Shown here: piece by piece, positions 46,205-58,130 of the stretch
How positions within the stretch are numbered: the first letter of the stretch is position 1
Layout: every line of letters starts with the position of its first letter
Assembly: GCF_000321225.1 (NCBI RefSeq)
Contig: NW_004450267.1
Span: 1,857,695-1,921,694 of the forward strand
Source: Odobenus rosmarus divergens
Lineage: Eukaryota > Chordata > Mammalia > Carnivora > Odobenidae
DNA: 64,000 bases
Direction: 5' to 3'
The notes under the pieces: generated by a model
What the model was told of the DNA's origin: nothing
The model's input: the letters and a program-made list of their open reading frames with translations, nothing else
Database searches by the model: none
Program-made: the position numbers and the translations under genes

Positions 46205-46223
46205 GGGGGGGGGGGGGGGGGGG
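46205..46223 (+). repeat. G19 homopolymer
   Basis: Nineteen consecutive G are followed by CGGCGGC. It is capable of G-quadruplex formation on this strand. Length is likely variable and sequencing-sensitive. Confidence 0.9.
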
Positions 46224-46579
46224 CGGCGGCCCGTGCACTGGCTTTACAGAGTGGCTGGAATGAGCATCCTGTTTGGCCAGTCCTACCCTTTTTTGAAATG
46301 TCTGGGAAACTATTAAAGGCAGAAAAAATTTCTTTTGGTTCCCTGGAAAATCTACTTTGGTTTATTTACAAAACTTAAAAAAATAAAATGACTAGGAGTT
46401 CCATTCTACCTACTCAAGACAATGTGGAGTCCAAATGTTTGCACAAAGAATCACACTAGACCTCTATTCAGACAACTTTATGCTACTTCTCTTGTTCATA
46501 GGCTGACCCACTAATCCTAGCTAAAGGAGGGAAAAAAAGGATTTTCAGTGAAAAAAATGGATGAGGACAGTTTCATGTA

Positions 46580-47054
46580 TAGGCACACATTTTATTGTGC
46601 TCCCCTTTATTGCACTTTGCACATATTGCCTTTTTTTTTTTTTAACAAGCTGAAAGTTGGTGACAACCCGGCATCAAGCAAATCCATGGGCGCCATGTTT
46701 CCAACAGCATCGGCTCACTTTGTGTCTCTGTGTCACATTTTGGTAATTCTTGCAGTATTTCAAACTTTTTCCTTATCACGATCTTTGTTATGATGACGTG
46801 TGATCGGTTAATTCCACTCGCTGAAAGCTCGGATGATGGGTAGCGTTTTTTAGCAATGAGGTATTCTTTAACTAAGGTGTGTACATTGTGTTTCTAGAAA
46901 TAATGCTTAACTGCACACTTGGACTGTAGTATAGTGTAAACATAATTTTATAAGCACTGGGAAACCAAAGAATTCATTTAACTTGCTTTACTGTGATACT
47001 CACCTTATTACAACAGTCTAGAACTGAACCTGCAATATCTCCAAGGTAGGCCTG
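46580..47054 (-). mobile_element. Complete non-autonomous Tigger1-type DNA transposon with TA target duplication
   Basis: The right end, read in reverse, is CAGGCCTACCTTGGAGATAT, the Tigger1 terminal inverted repeat. The left end is TAGGCACACATTTTATTGTGC. Both are flanked by TA (46578-46579, 47055-47056). Internal markers are TTTCCAACAGCATCGGCTCAC, TGTGTCACATTTTGGTAATTC and TAGTATAGTGTAAACATAA. At 475 bp it is an internally deleted copy with no transposase. Confidence 0.88.
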
Positions 47055-47084
47055 TATAAAATTAAAAGATGAAACATGTTCTTC

Positions 47085-47215
47085 CATCCCCGTTTTATTA
47101 ACAAAGAAACAGGCTCAGGAAGGACAGTTTGCCCAAGATCACACAGCTATCCTGTAACAGACTGAGGTTCGCCCGACTCCCAAGACAACATTCTTTCTTT
47201 CCGCCATATCACCCT
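47085..47215 (-). mobile_element. MIR
   Basis: CCCCGTTTTATTAACAAAG, AACAGGCTCAGGAAGGACAG and TTTGCCCAAGATCACACAGC are classic reversed MIR. Confidence 0.75.
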
Positions 47216-47834
47216 GCTTCATGTAATCCCAGAGGCTGACACTCCTGTTTATTTCCTCTTCTGTGGCACTGATGCCTACCATCCCTTGAAGATCCAGAAG
47301 GACAAAAGCACTGGTATTGCTCCTTTCAAACAGTACAATTTAACACAGAACCACAAATTTTGCCTACAAGGACAATGTCACTGAAAACTAAATCCTCCAC
47401 GCCAGCCTGGTATTCTGTTAGGGTTTGATTGTTATTAGCAATGCCACAGGTGGCTAGTTACTGAGTATCTCAACAGGCAATAATGCAACTACAATTCTTT
47501 GCTATTTGGAGTTCAACTTTGAGGTGTCTTGTGTGTCACTGGTAGAGCTTACTTATGGCTGTGGGGACCCCCTTTCCTCCCCACAGGAGGAGAGGACATG
47601 GGATGAAAGCAGTAGAGTTGCTCCAGACAGGACAGGAGTAAAAAATGGTTGAACGCACAGCTCCCTTCTAGCATTCCTCAAATGAACATCAAGGTACAAC
47701 AATAAATGACAGATCCCTCCATGAGAGAGAGAGACAGAAACAAGGAAAGAGAAGATGGGGGAGTCAATAGCAAACATGTCCCATTGTACTAATAGACCAC
47801 ACAACTCTGTGGGGTCCAAGAGGTATTAAGTTGG
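47216..47834. other. Intronic stretch with no recognised feature
   Basis: I see no repeat family or gene. Confidence 0.45.
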
Positions 47835-47955
47835 TGACAGATGACAAAACTGAGTCTTGGAGAGATTGCCTATCTTATTCAAGGTCAGCATGCTAGTCAG
47901 TAACAGCAACAGGACAAAGACCCAGGTTTGCTGACTCCAGGCCCAGGGTTCTTCC
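47835..47955 (-). mobile_element. MIR
   Basis: CAGATGACAAAACTGAGTC, CTTATTCAAGGTCAGCATGC and AAAGACCCAGGTTTGCTGAC are reversed MIR. Confidence 0.65.
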
Positions 47956-48839
47956 TGATCACAGGCCTCTGCACAGATGGTCAGGAGGCCTTCTTCACCT
48001 AGGGGTGAAGTCACCAGGTTTCTAGGTCCCATTCTACTCGCCACTTGCTATACAACAACAGAGAGAAGTGAGCACCATGACAAACAGAAGAAAATGTAGC
48101 ACTTTTAAGGAGGCCCTTACTGTTCAGTACCAGGTGATTATGGCCATACAGGAAATAGGGCCCAGGCCCTCTAATTTTTCAAGTTGGAAATCTGATTTTG
48201 TAAAAAATCTCCCAGCTTTTTAAATGTTTGCTCTAAATTTGTAAAAACACTACACTGGTCGAATTAAACACACAGGCAGAGAAAACTGAGCTCACTGGTA
48301 ACCAGTTCTAAATCTGACGCAAATGTAAAATAAAGAGTCAGACTGGATGCGAGTTCCTGAGAGATCACAGAAGAATGTAGTTATTGGTGCTATAAATCCA
48401 TATGCCCACCAAGCATTCGCTTTAATGCGTACACACTACTATTTTTCAAATACATGTAGATGCTATTACAAAAAAACTCAAAATTGTTTCCATGGTTAAT
48501 CTAGCTCCATTGTAGCTTTGCATAACTACTCATTTTTCCCCAACGAACTGACAGTAAAAATATAACCACTACCATTTAAACCTTTATAACTTTTTTCACT
48601 GGAAAGAAAAAAAGACCCTTATGTTTAGAAAAAGTTGGAAATGATTAAGACTAAATAATTTCTATAGTCCACATTTTTATAATTCCATGCCTACACGCTG
48701 CAGAGAAGTGGGAGACAGAGAAGGGAAGGAAGAAAAGCCCCCTAACCACGCCAAGGTATATACTCAAAACTCACTACACACATGGCCATCGTGAACTTCT
48801 CATGAACTGTATACCACCTAACTGCTAGAAAGAAATCAA
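47956..48839. other. Intronic stretch with no recognised feature
   Basis: A/T-rich intron. Nothing was identified. Confidence 0.5.
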
Positions 48840-50180
48840 AATAGCCACCAACACCGCCACTATTTACTGAGCCCCTCCCAAATATTTTTTGAACAATCAT
48901 ATTTCAGGCAAGCAAAAAAAAGAGGAATAAAACCAGATATCCCAGGGACTGTCATCAAGCTTTTATGGCAGTGGGAAAAGTCAGACATCCATCACAAATA
49001 ATTGCAAATTCATAGCTGACCGGTGTGACTAAGACACCTGTGAAGGTAGAATGCCCGCTTACAAGAATTTGGCTTGTTCTGGGCTGCCTGAAAGGCCCCC
49101 TAAGAAGGGCTGAGTTGATGGAGCAGAGATCTTCTGGGTAATAGAAGTCAATGAGCTGTGGGGGCACGTGGTGGGCGGGATGGGACATTCCAGTAAAGGG
49201 CCTCAGTGGGTGGCAGTGTGGTATTTCCCAAGAACTGAAAGGCCAACGGGACTGAAACCAAGTCAGTGAGGACATCTGAAAAGATGAGGCCAAAGAGGCC
49301 ATGGGAGACAGAGCCCTGAGGCCTTCTGGTCACACTCAGAATGTTTGGGATTCTACTTTAAGAGAGAACGCAGTGTCAGTGCCTCCCGTAGGGCCCACCT
49401 CACAGCAGGTATACAGGAGGTAAATGGTAGAACTGGAAGGAGATGAAGCCAGAGACAGGAGCAGCTGCATCTCTGAAGGCCTTGTGAAATAGGAGTGTCA
49501 GTTTCATGTGAAGAATGATAGGCTGCCCCTTGGGGATTTAGGCATATTTGAAAGATAACACAGCATGGACAATGGATTAAAAAGATGCAAGACTGGAAAC
49601 AGAAAACCCAATGAGAAGATTACTGCAGTAATCCAGGAAACAGATGGTAGTGGCCCCCACTAGTGTGGCGACAAGGGGAATGGAGAGAAGGAAGTGGGGT
49701 CTTAGAAAAGGAGGCAGAATTGACAGGCCTCCATTCCTCATCTGCTCTGGGACAGGAGGATGAGCGGGGAGCTCAGGATGACTGCCAAGTTCCTGTCGTG
49801 GGCACTTGGGTGAATAGTAGTGTGGCTGACTGAGGAGGAGCTGCTCTGGAGCATAAATTCACTTTGAACACTCAATCTGTGGCACCTTGGGGTCACCCAA
49901 GTGGAACTGTCAAAGAGGCGGTAAAGAGTTCCAGGCTGGGACAGGCAGCTGCAGAGACAAAAAATAGCACCATAAGACAGCTCAGAGCCAGTGAAGGAAG
50001 AAGAGACAGAAACAGTCACCAAGGGTTAGACAAAAGAATTCAAGTCTGTCCTTCCCCTGGAAAACTGAGAAAAAGGAGAAAACCAAGAGTATGTTGCCAC
50101 AGAAGCCACGGGAGGAGAGTTCAGGAGAGCATGGCCAACCATGTCAAACTGGAGAGGGAATGACAAATCACAGCAACATG
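48840..50180 (-). mobile_element. Long L2 segment
   Basis: This G/A-rich stretch fits reverse-complement LINE-2 over more than 1 kb. It has ATTTACTGAGCCCCTCCC, AAGGCCTTGTGAAATAGGAG, AGATTACTGCAGTAATCCAGG, GGATGAGCGGGGAGCTCAGG, CAAGTGGAACTGTCAAAGAG and GAGTTCCAGGCTGGGACAGG. It is the longest repeat in the window. The ends are approximate. Confidence 0.65.
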
Positions 50181-51525
50181 TTCTGCTTTGTTTGGGTTTT
50201 TTTCTTCAGGGCTTTGGTCACAATCTCTATGGGTTTTTTCATCGTCCATCTCCTCCTAAGACTTGTGTCAACAACATGAAGGTTTGTTCCACGTTGTATT
50301 ACTGCCTCGCAGAGGACCTGTTGTAGAGGTCCTCCAAGATCTCTGGTGAAAAAATAGAGAATGCATGCATGAATGTCTCAGAAGGAGAAACTGCAGTCGA
50401 AGGGGGCAGAAATAATCCCTAGGGCAGAGGGCTGAGGTAGTCCGCAGCGAGAATGGGATCCAGAGGACAGGAACAGGGGTCAGTTGGTCTTGAATGACAA
50501 AAATACTGAGTAAAATCGTTTCCCATCAGTCCTCTCTTCCCCAAGAATTAGGGATGATAAAAAATCCTCTCCCATGAGTTGCTACATTGTGCAGATGGGT
50601 TCACCAAACCAGGATGCTTCCATTCCCACCAATACTTTTATCACGGGGAAAACCATGAGTCGGTAGGCTGGAAATGAGGCTTCTCTGAGGATTCCAATTC
50701 CAATCTTCTGTATCATGAGCACTAGGATCTCAAGAAGTTGTTTCATCCCGATGACTGGCTTTGCAGCACGATGCCCATGCTGAAGACAAGTCAATGAACT
50801 AACATCTGCCCTTACAGAGCAGGGAAACTGGACAGGGTTATTTACTTTAACAAGTAATTACTCACTTTTCAAAAACAGTCACAACACTAAAGAGGCAGAT
50901 GCACATAAAACCCAACTCAATTTATAAATTTTTATTTCAAAGTAACTTTGCCGAAAGTACATTTGGCATCTGCCTTTCACTGAAAAAAAGATCTGCTCTC
51001 CATTCTCCCCACAACAATAGGCTACATTAACTATGTCCTAATTAAATGTTCTAAATCTGGAATGAAACCCACTGGGGAGGGGAGTGGAATCGGAAGACAG
51101 AGAGGAAAAAGCCTTCATAAAACTGCCCTAATTTATTGAGTATCAAGGGCCTCGTTGACCTTTATACAGCTTTAAATCAATCACTTAGCTGGGACACACC
51201 TTCCTTCTTTCAAAATGAGAAGGTGGGTGAGATGAGATTTAATACAAAGGACTTTCAATAAACATAAACCACAAGTATCAGAAGAATGTTGTCCTGAGTG
51301 CTGCCAAGGAAGGCTAAATGATGGAATGACAAGGCTCTGGACCAGGAACCCGAAGAACCGTATGAGCCACTGCTTGCAGGGAAGCACGACCACAATCTTC
51401 TCTACCCTGCCCACTCTTCCCTTCCTTCCAGCCTCCCCTCAGTGCTCAGCACCACCTCACGTTTCGATGCCAGCAATCAACACAGAGCGGGAAAGTAATG
51501 CTTCTTGACTTTTGGAAAGGTGCAA
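50181..51525. other. Intronic stretch with no recognised feature
   Basis: No repeat family or gene is recognised. Confidence 0.45.
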
Positions 51526-51529
51526 GGAG

Positions 51530-51725
51530 GGAAGAGGCAGAACTCCTGAGTTGGAATGGTGCCCCCATTGCCAGCTCGCGCAAGTGACTTAACTGCTGTA
51601 GTTTCTTTATCAGGAAACGGGATGGTAACAGTACCCTCATCACAAGATCGCTGTGAGGATTCAATGGGTTAATGATTTTAAAGCACTTGGAACAATCCCT
51701 GACCAACAGTTGGAGCATATTTCCC
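51530..51725 (+). mobile_element. MIR (near full length)
   Basis: GCAAGTGACTTAACTGCTG, TTTCTTTATCAGGAAACGGG, GTACCCTCATCACAAGATCG, CTGTGAGGATTCAATGGGTTA and AAAGCACTTGGAACAATCCC follow MIR in order. A second partial MIR (ACCTTGAGCCAATCACTGTC) follows at about 51740. Confidence 0.75.
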
Positions 51726-51859
51726 AACCACCACTACTTTGACCTTGAGCCAATCACTGTCCACCATGGGGTTAAATTTCTTCACCGGCAAAACGCTGGG
51801 TTGGGTTGAACTGATCTCAGGAAGATCCCCACTGGCTTAACTCCTCTATAATTCTTTGA

Positions 51860-52475
51860 ATCCTATTACAACTCTCTAAATCCTCCTAAGGCTCTGAGCC
51901 CTCAGCCCAGCAGCAGGGAGGGACAGTAGTGGTGGTTCTCCTTCAGGTCCAGAGAAGGTGTCCTAGCCCCTGGAGCTTCACTTCCTCCCAACCACAGGCT
52001 GACCCAGAGTCCTGCATCCACCCAGCCAGCCCCTTCCTTATGACACATACAGAGCGTTCAGAGACGACAATGTTCATCATGATGCTGAAAGCTGTGGAAA
52101 CAGCACAGGTGTGAGAAAAGGACACACTCCACAGGAAAGAAACCAGACAGAAAGAGACAAGGAACAATCAAAAGACAAAGGCAAACACGACAGACCAGAA
52201 ATACACTGTGCCCATGAGGTTATTTATTTAGCGTCCCTCATCTAATAGCAATTAACAGAAGTGCAAATGATGCAAGGTGGCTCCGGAGCAAGGGAATGTT
52301 CCCTACCTTGAAGCACAGCCCCTCGTCGGTGACTTGCCCTCCCTTCAAACCCAGGCAGACCCTTCCTTCTGAGCGAGCAGAGGCTACTGAGTGACCCGTC
52401 TCAGGGCTAAGCACATTTCTCAGGAAGCAATCACTTGCTGGACACTTACCTAACCTCCACTCTGCCCAAAAGTAA
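51860..52475. other. Intronic stretch with no recognised feature
   Basis: No repeat family or gene is recognised. Confidence 0.45.
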
Positions 52476-52479
52476 AATC

Positions 52480-52600
52480 AGTGTTCACGACGCTTAAGTC
52501 CCCTTTCTGGGCCTCAGTTTACACGTCTGTAAAATGGAGGAGGGAGGAACTCGAGCCAGCTAATTTCCAAGTTTCCTAGCAGCATTAATTAAAACTAATA
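52480..52600 (+). mobile_element. MIR fragment
   Basis: TTCTGGGCCTCAGTTTACACG followed by TCTGTAAAATGGAGGAGGG matches the MIR core. Confidence 0.65.
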
Positions 52601-52689
52601 TTCCATCAATGATTTCCATTTTGCAGGAGGAAAGGGTTTTTTGTTTGTTTAATGAGATACAAAAGAAAGTTCGTGATTATTTGCTGCTT

Positions 52690-52905
52690 TCTGCCTGAAG
52701 CTAGATCTCCGGGGTTCAAATCCCCACTCTACTGGTAACTCTGGGACATTGGGTAACTATCTAACCTCTCTGTGCTTTGGAAGGCTCATCAGAAAATGAA
52801 AATAGGAAGAATAACCTGTCTTCAGACGATTGTGGTTAGGACTAATTTAGTCAACTTACACAAAATATAAGGTATTTAGAACTGTGCCTGGAGCATGGTA
52901 AAAAA
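52690..52905 (+). mobile_element. MIR (near full length)
   Basis: GGGGTTCAAATCCCCACTCTAC, AACTATCTAACCTCTCTGTGC, AGAAAATGAAAATAGGAAG and TTTAGAACTGTGCCTGGAGCA run in MIR order. Confidence 0.8.
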
Positions 52906-53039
52906 TTATTTCAGTGTGATTATTTTCAAAGTTATGTAGATAGTTTTTCCATTTGAAGGGAGAATTTATTTGGTATATTAGCATATACAGTATGCTAGGA
53001 CTAACACCGACACACACACATTTGGCAAGCAGACAGAAC

Positions 53040-53145
53040 ACCTGCGGTCTAGTCATGATTCTGCCCCCAAACTAACTGTATGCTATTGATGAACTATTGC
53101 CCCTCCCTGGGCCTCAGTTTCCAGAGCAGATAGCACAAAGATTTC
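53040..53145 (+). mobile_element. MIR fragment
   Basis: GTCATGATTCTGCCCCCAAAC, GATGAACTATTGCCCCTCCC and TGGGCCTCAGTTTCCAG resemble MIR. Confidence 0.6.
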
Positions 53146-53337
53146 TCTGAAAGTATTCAGATCAGAGGGGATACACCAGCAGCCACAGTGTGCTATGTGA
53201 CCTCCAGTTTTAAACCACACGATGTTCTTTTAATATTTGATTTTAGTCTCAATATTCAAAAACCAAGAGTTCATGGAACAATCCAGATCCATCAGGTCCC
53301 TTAAAACCTCCAAAGTCCGATCAGCCCTACCTTCTCA

Positions 53338-53520
53338 GCAGTGGTTCTTCGAGTGTGGGCTCTGGACCAGCAGCAGTGGCATCCCCTGGAAACTCAGTAG
53401 GAATGCCAATTCTGAGGCTGGACCCCAGACTTACTGAAGGAGAAGCGCTGGGAGCAGGGCGGGCAATCCGCTTTAACAAGCAGGAGGCTGATGCACCATT
53501 AAGCTGGGGAAGCATGGCAG
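53338..53520 (+). mobile_element. MER5A-like hAT MITE
   Basis: CAGTGGTTCTTCGAGTGTGGG, GCAGTGGCATCCCCTGGAAAC, TAGGAATGCCAATTCTGAGG, ACCCCAGACTTACTGAAGGAG and TTTAACAAGCAGGAGGCTGAT match MER5A. Long opposing frames (53327-53842 minus, 53355-53834 plus) run through it and the GC-rich flank; neither looks like a gene. Confidence 0.85.
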
Positions 53521-53554
53521 CGCAGTGCCCCCCCTTTAGACAAGAGGGGAGAGT

Positions 53555-53594
53555 GATGTACCGCCCACAACCCCCGATGTACCGCCCACAACCC
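53555..53594 (+). repeat. 19-bp direct repeat, period 21
   Basis: GATGTACCGCCCACAACCC occurs at 53555-53573 and 53576-53594, separated by two C. It is a perfect short tandem duplication in a GC-rich stretch. Confidence 0.95.
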
Positions 53595-54115
53595 GGTATC
53601 TCTGATTCGGACACCAAGGACCAGCTGGCATTTCTCGAGCTGCCACTACTCACTGTCCTTACTGCCCGGTCCCTGGTGGGCCTTTGGCTCACCAGCCCTG
53701 ATCTCGAGGGACCGCCCCTTCTGACAGCAGGGCGAGGGGTCCCCCTGCACGGTGCACAAGCAGGACTGTGCTGTTCCCAATCCCAAAGAAAGCCCGTCTT
53801 GGGAGCGGGCTGCACACACCAAGGGCACAGTTGAAAGAACAAACTGTTGAGTTTCCTTTATTAATCACAACACACTCCGCACAAGCAGCTGCTATTAAGA
53901 ACAGCTGCGGCTGCTAAAAGGGTGATCTTGAAGCAGCCTAGAAAGTGCTTACAAGTTGAATATCGGTACCAGGCACGTGCAGACTTGTAGTCTGTTGGCT
54001 GGTTCCTCCTCCTGACCCTCAGGGCCTCTCTCCAGACCAGAAATCCTACTGCCTCCACACCCTGGGACACAGTGGGGTGGGGCAGGGAAGAAGGTTTTTA
54101 GAATTAGCATAATAC
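53595..54115. other. GC-rich intronic stretch with no recognised feature
   Basis: The stretch 53600-53830 is unusually GC-rich, with scattered CpG, for this intron. No repeat or gene was identified. Confidence 0.45.
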
Positions 54116-54119
54116 AGAG

Positions 54120-54310
54120 ACTCTGGGGTAAGCCTCAGAGGGCTTGAGTTGGATCCCACCTCAACCTCATAGTGACTGTGAGTTACTTAACTTCTCTTGA
54201 CCTTGGGTTTCTTGCTATGTGAGAGACAAAAACAACACCTACTTCAGAGGGCTGTTGTGAGCAGTCAAAATGAGATTATGCATCTGGAAGTATTTTGTAG
54301 ACCATGCAGG
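54120..54310 (+). mobile_element. MIR
   Basis: GCTTGAGTTGGATCCCACCTC, GACTGTGAGTTACTTAACTTC, ACCTACTTCAGAGGGCTGTTG and TGAGCAGTCAAAATGAG follow MIR in order. Confidence 0.75.
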
Positions 54311-54424
54311 ACTAGATACAAGTGAAGCCTTATTTTTATTATCCCATGAAAACCGCAGTTTGACCCATAAATCAGCCAATATAGGCCTTACCGTTTTCAG
54401 CCTCGGGCTATCAAGGAGGGTGAA

Positions 54425-54640
54425 ATCAGAGAATCACAAGACTACAAAGGGCCTTTTGAGGACCTGTAATCCAACCTTTCTACATTGTCCCCCGCCCCCT
54501 AACCCCTGAATACTGTGAGCAAGTGCCTCGCCAAAGGGTGGGTCCACCTGGAAAACCTCTACCTGCAGGAAGCTCCCTATAGTCCAAGGCAGGCAAGCCC
54601 ATTCCTTCCACCTCAGGCTGAATCTGCGCATAGACCACTC
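54425..54640 (-). mobile_element. L3/CR1-like fragment
   Basis: AGAGAATCACAAGACTACAAAG, TGAGGACCTGTAATCCAACC, TGGAAAACCTCTACCTGCAG and CAGGCAAGCCCATTCCTTCC follow the pattern of the reversed 3' end of CR1/L3 LINEs ('...ATCATAGAATC...GTCCAACC...GCAGCCTGTTCC'). Confidence 0.5.
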
Positions 54641-54689
54641 CTTCTTGGAGAGGCCAAGTCAGACTGGCTATAATTTAAGCAGCTTTCAA

Positions 54690-55062
54690 ATTTACCCCCA
54701 CCGAAGGGTCTCTGCACATGCTGTTCTGTCTACCTAGAATACTCCTAATTTACTTAGTCTTCGTTTCAGATGGTTGGCTCCTTCCCATCTTCCCATTCCA
54801 AATGTCTCTGCTTCCCATTTCAAAAGCCTACCCAGTTAACACCCTCTATCATAACTTTCTGTGCTTCTTTAATAGCGTGTGTCCCTGCTTATTTGCATAC
54901 TGAAATCTTGTTGAATCCCCCCAGAGAACATGAGTCCCGTGGAGGCAGTGACCTTGCTTCTCTCATTCAGCACTCTGTGCACTTACACGGCGCAGTAATG
55001 AACACTAGTACACGGCAGACACTCCCGACTATGTTGTATGAATTCATGAATGAATGCTTACA
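54690..55062 (+). mobile_element. L2 3' region
   Basis: GGTCTCTGCACATGCTGTTC, TGTCTACCTAGAATACTCC, AACTTTCTGTGCTTCTTTAAT, AGAACATGAGTCCCGTGGAGG and ATTCATGAATGAATGC are LINE-2 in order. Confidence 0.8.
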
Positions 55063-56445
55063 CGATTCTACACACATTGTAGATACGCAAACACTAGTTA
55101 GGAGAAACAAAAACCAAAACAAAACTTATACCACCTCCCATTACTGACTCAACTCACCAACACTAATCATGACTTCCTGTGTTGAGGGAAAAATATGACA
55201 AATCAACAAACTGAACAACAGCTCCCCGTTCTAGCTTTGTTCATAGCAGCACGGTACCTAGTCATCTGTCCCTTTATCTTGTGCAGAGGGCATTTATGAA
55301 AAGACACTTAAGTGAACAAAAAACCAGGTAGCTCTTTCCTAGAGAAACGCCTCACATAACAGCATAATTACGAATGTCCTTAAAGAGATCACGCAGTGGC
55401 AAGCACTCACCCAGGTCCATTGTGAACACCATCACAAACCCTAAGAACCAGTTGGACAAGGCCTAACAATCAGACCTGGAGAATGCAGACCTATGGGGCA
55501 TGTACTTACCCATTCCAATCTCAGCCAGCCTCGCTCACTAGCTATCCTTGGCCCAAGGGGAGAGCAGTAAAGCCCAGAGGGGAATGAAAACTGCTACCCT
55601 TGCCCTTGTCTGGGAATACAGACTCAGCCCAGCAATGCATGGAAGATGTCCAAAGGTGGAAAAACCCGCAGGTTCTTTGCGGACCATGTACTGCAGCAGA
55701 AGACACTGGAGAGCTGGGTTGAGTCTTACTCTACAACAACGTACTCCATGACTTCCAACTCCTCCCAGAATCTCAGCACCCCCATTGGTGAACGGGGGTT
55801 AAGAGTACCTACACAACCTTTCCCAAAGTCCTGTTCAGAGAATAATACCATTCCACATCAAATGTGAATGTGTATTATAATCTATAAAGCACTGCACAAA
55901 GGTAACTTACCATTACAGATGGCAAAGAATAGCAGTTTATAATAAAGAATTGCTAGAATTCGGGTTCCAGAGCAGGCATCTGGAAACTTGGAGGTTGGCT
56001 GATACGCCTATGAAACACCTCCATGGGAAAGATGACTTGTGCCCTCTCTGCATTTTGTAAAGCCCCAAAAGCGGAACTTCCATGCAGGAGTTCCACGAGG
56101 ACCCCTGTTAACCGTGGAAGAAAAGTCAGGATCTACAGGAAAGGGGACATTCCCACAACTCACTGTTTGCTGTTTTTAGCCAAAAAGCTACAGCAATCAG
56201 TTGGCACATTTCTTAAATTGCCCTACAGTAAGTCTTAAGGTTATTATTCTTGGAATCGAGAAAAAACTCCGCTACCAAATAAAAAGATCAGATCAAGATT
56301 TTCTTGACTCCAGAAAAGCCCTACTTAGCATGGCATTCCAGAAGGGAAAATTCTTACAGACAATGTCAGAAAGGTGCTCACTCCTGAAATTGAGGCTGAA
56401 ATAAGCAGCTTCATACAGAAAGGCTCTTTCAGAGTGAATCAAATC
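55063..56445. other. Intronic stretch with no recognised feature
   Basis: No confident repeat or gene is recognised. TATAAAGCACTGCACAAAGG near 55883 may be a MIR remnant. Confidence 0.45.
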
Positions 56446-56449
56446 ACTT

Positions 56450-56695
56450 AACACTCTGGTGAGCACCTACTGTGTACCCCACTGAGGGCTGCAAAGATAA
56501 AGAAGCCTTGGATTCTTTAACCTAGCATGGGGAAGCATGTGCTAAGGGCTATAAAAGGGGCACCAGGTGTTAGGAGAACACAGAGGCAAGGTAAGCTTTT
56601 TTTCTCCTTGGAGAGTTATAGGAAAGCTTCATGAGTCAAACGGCGTTGGGAGTTGGAGCTGAAAGAGGCAAAGGAAGCAGAGGTTAAGGTGTCAT
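56450..56695 (-). mobile_element. L2 fragment
   Basis: GGTGAGCACCTACTGTGTACC, GCTAAGGGCTATAAAAGGGG and GAAGCAGAGGTTAAGGTGTC fit a reversed, diverged LINE-2. Confidence 0.45.
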
Positions 56696-56699
56696 TGCT

Positions 56700-57785
56700 T
56701 AGAAGCTAAAACTCTTTAACAGTCTCTGTGACATACATTATCTTGACAGGCTGGTGAAGCCTATGAAAATGATAAAAATACACAGGACTTTAAAGAAAAT
56801 CAATATTAAAGCAAAACCATACATTTAAAAAATAAATTTGTGATCGAATACATGTGATTCTTGACTACTGCATTACATGAAATCTAGCAGCAAATCTAAG
56901 AGACACAGTCATTTCACAGCAGACGTATACAACTTTTTGAGATATCTGCAACGATTATAATGTGAAATGAAAATACCTGATTTCTAGTGGCAAGAGGAGG
57001 AGAAAACATAGGTCCTGCTAATACTACTGTGACTTATTACTTACTTTTATAATGGAAGAAAAATGCTATATTTCAGTTAGGGATTAATACAAATAAAGCT
57101 GTAATTTTCCCCATTCAAGTTCATACACTCCACGTTATTATTTCCATGGACCTAAGTTAAGAAATCCTCACAGAGAAAACAGTCCAAGCAAAGGAAGGAA
57201 GGGAGAAGTATGGGTATATTCTGTGACCATCCAGAGCATGCAAAGATACAGCTAGGAGATGGCCCTGGAAGGCGGGTAAAACCCTCACAAGTCAACAATG
57301 TCAAGGTTCAACACCCCCAATGATTAAATCAGAGAATGTGCCCTAAATTCTCGAGCCGTATCTTCTTTTGGGATAAAAGATGAATGAAAGAAGCTAAAAG
57401 AACATTTGTTTTAGGTTAGTACTCCTTTTTCTAAAGTGTGGGAGATGACAGCATATTGATAAATTTACCAAGAGAAATCATGCATCCATATGATGTAAAA
57501 CTGTGTTCACGTAAGTATGAGTGGGTATACGTGTGTGTATAAACACAGATGTCTAGGGAAAAAAACGCATGTCAAAATATTAATAGTGAGTGGAATGGGG
57601 GAATGATTTGGCTTTATTCTTTGTATTTTCTATAATTGGAAAATGGACAAAAAGAAGTTCCAAAGAGGCTAGGAGACGCAGTCCGGGTAACATACATCCC
57701 ACACAGTACAAAAGAGAGCTGGTACTGGAATTCAGACATGTCCTTCATTTGTCCTGCTCAAAGGTTTTCAGATTCAGAACTGAAT
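56700..57785. other. Intronic stretch with no recognised feature
   Basis: A/T-rich intron. No named repeat or gene. Confidence 0.5.
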
Positions 57786-57789
57786 GCAC

Positions 57790-57950
57790 CCAAACACATG
57801 AGGTAGCTATAATTATTCACTCCAACATACATATTCAGAAATTGAGGTTCAGAATCTAAGTGACCTGCCCAAAGTCACACAGCAAATAACCGGAAGAGTG
57901 GGGGCCAGAATCCAGGTCTCCTCCCACTCCTGACAGCAGAGTAGTATCTT
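57790..57950 (-). mobile_element. MIR
   Basis: CATATTCAGAAATTGAGGTTC, AGTGACCTGCCCAAAGTCAC, ACAGCAAATAACCGG and GCCAGAATCCAGGTCTCCTC are reversed MIR. A forward MIR abuts it. Confidence 0.78.
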
Positions 57951-57964
57951 TGTCAAAAGCAAGG

Positions 57965-58130
57965 GTTTCATCAGCCCGGCCCCGGTGAAGTCCCGGCTGT
58001 GCCACTTCCCTGTTGGTATACTTGGGAAGTTACTAATTTTGCCCTGTAGTTCTTTTTCCAAGGGCTATGGTGACAATTAAATGATATAATGTTGTAAAGC
58101 CCTATGACAACCTCTGGTGCAGTTGCCATG
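57965..58130 (+). mobile_element. MIR
   Basis: AGTCCCGGCTGTGCCACTTC, ACTTGGGAAGTTACTAATTTTG and GGTGACAATTAAATGATATAAT match the MIR body. It is head-to-head with the preceding reversed MIR. Confidence 0.7.

Noticed and set aside
53327..53842. 171-codon minus-strand frame opposed by a 159-codon plus-strand frame
   Set aside because: It runs through a MER5A transposon and GC-rich DNA. The composition explains the lack of stops, and the protein is unrecognisable.
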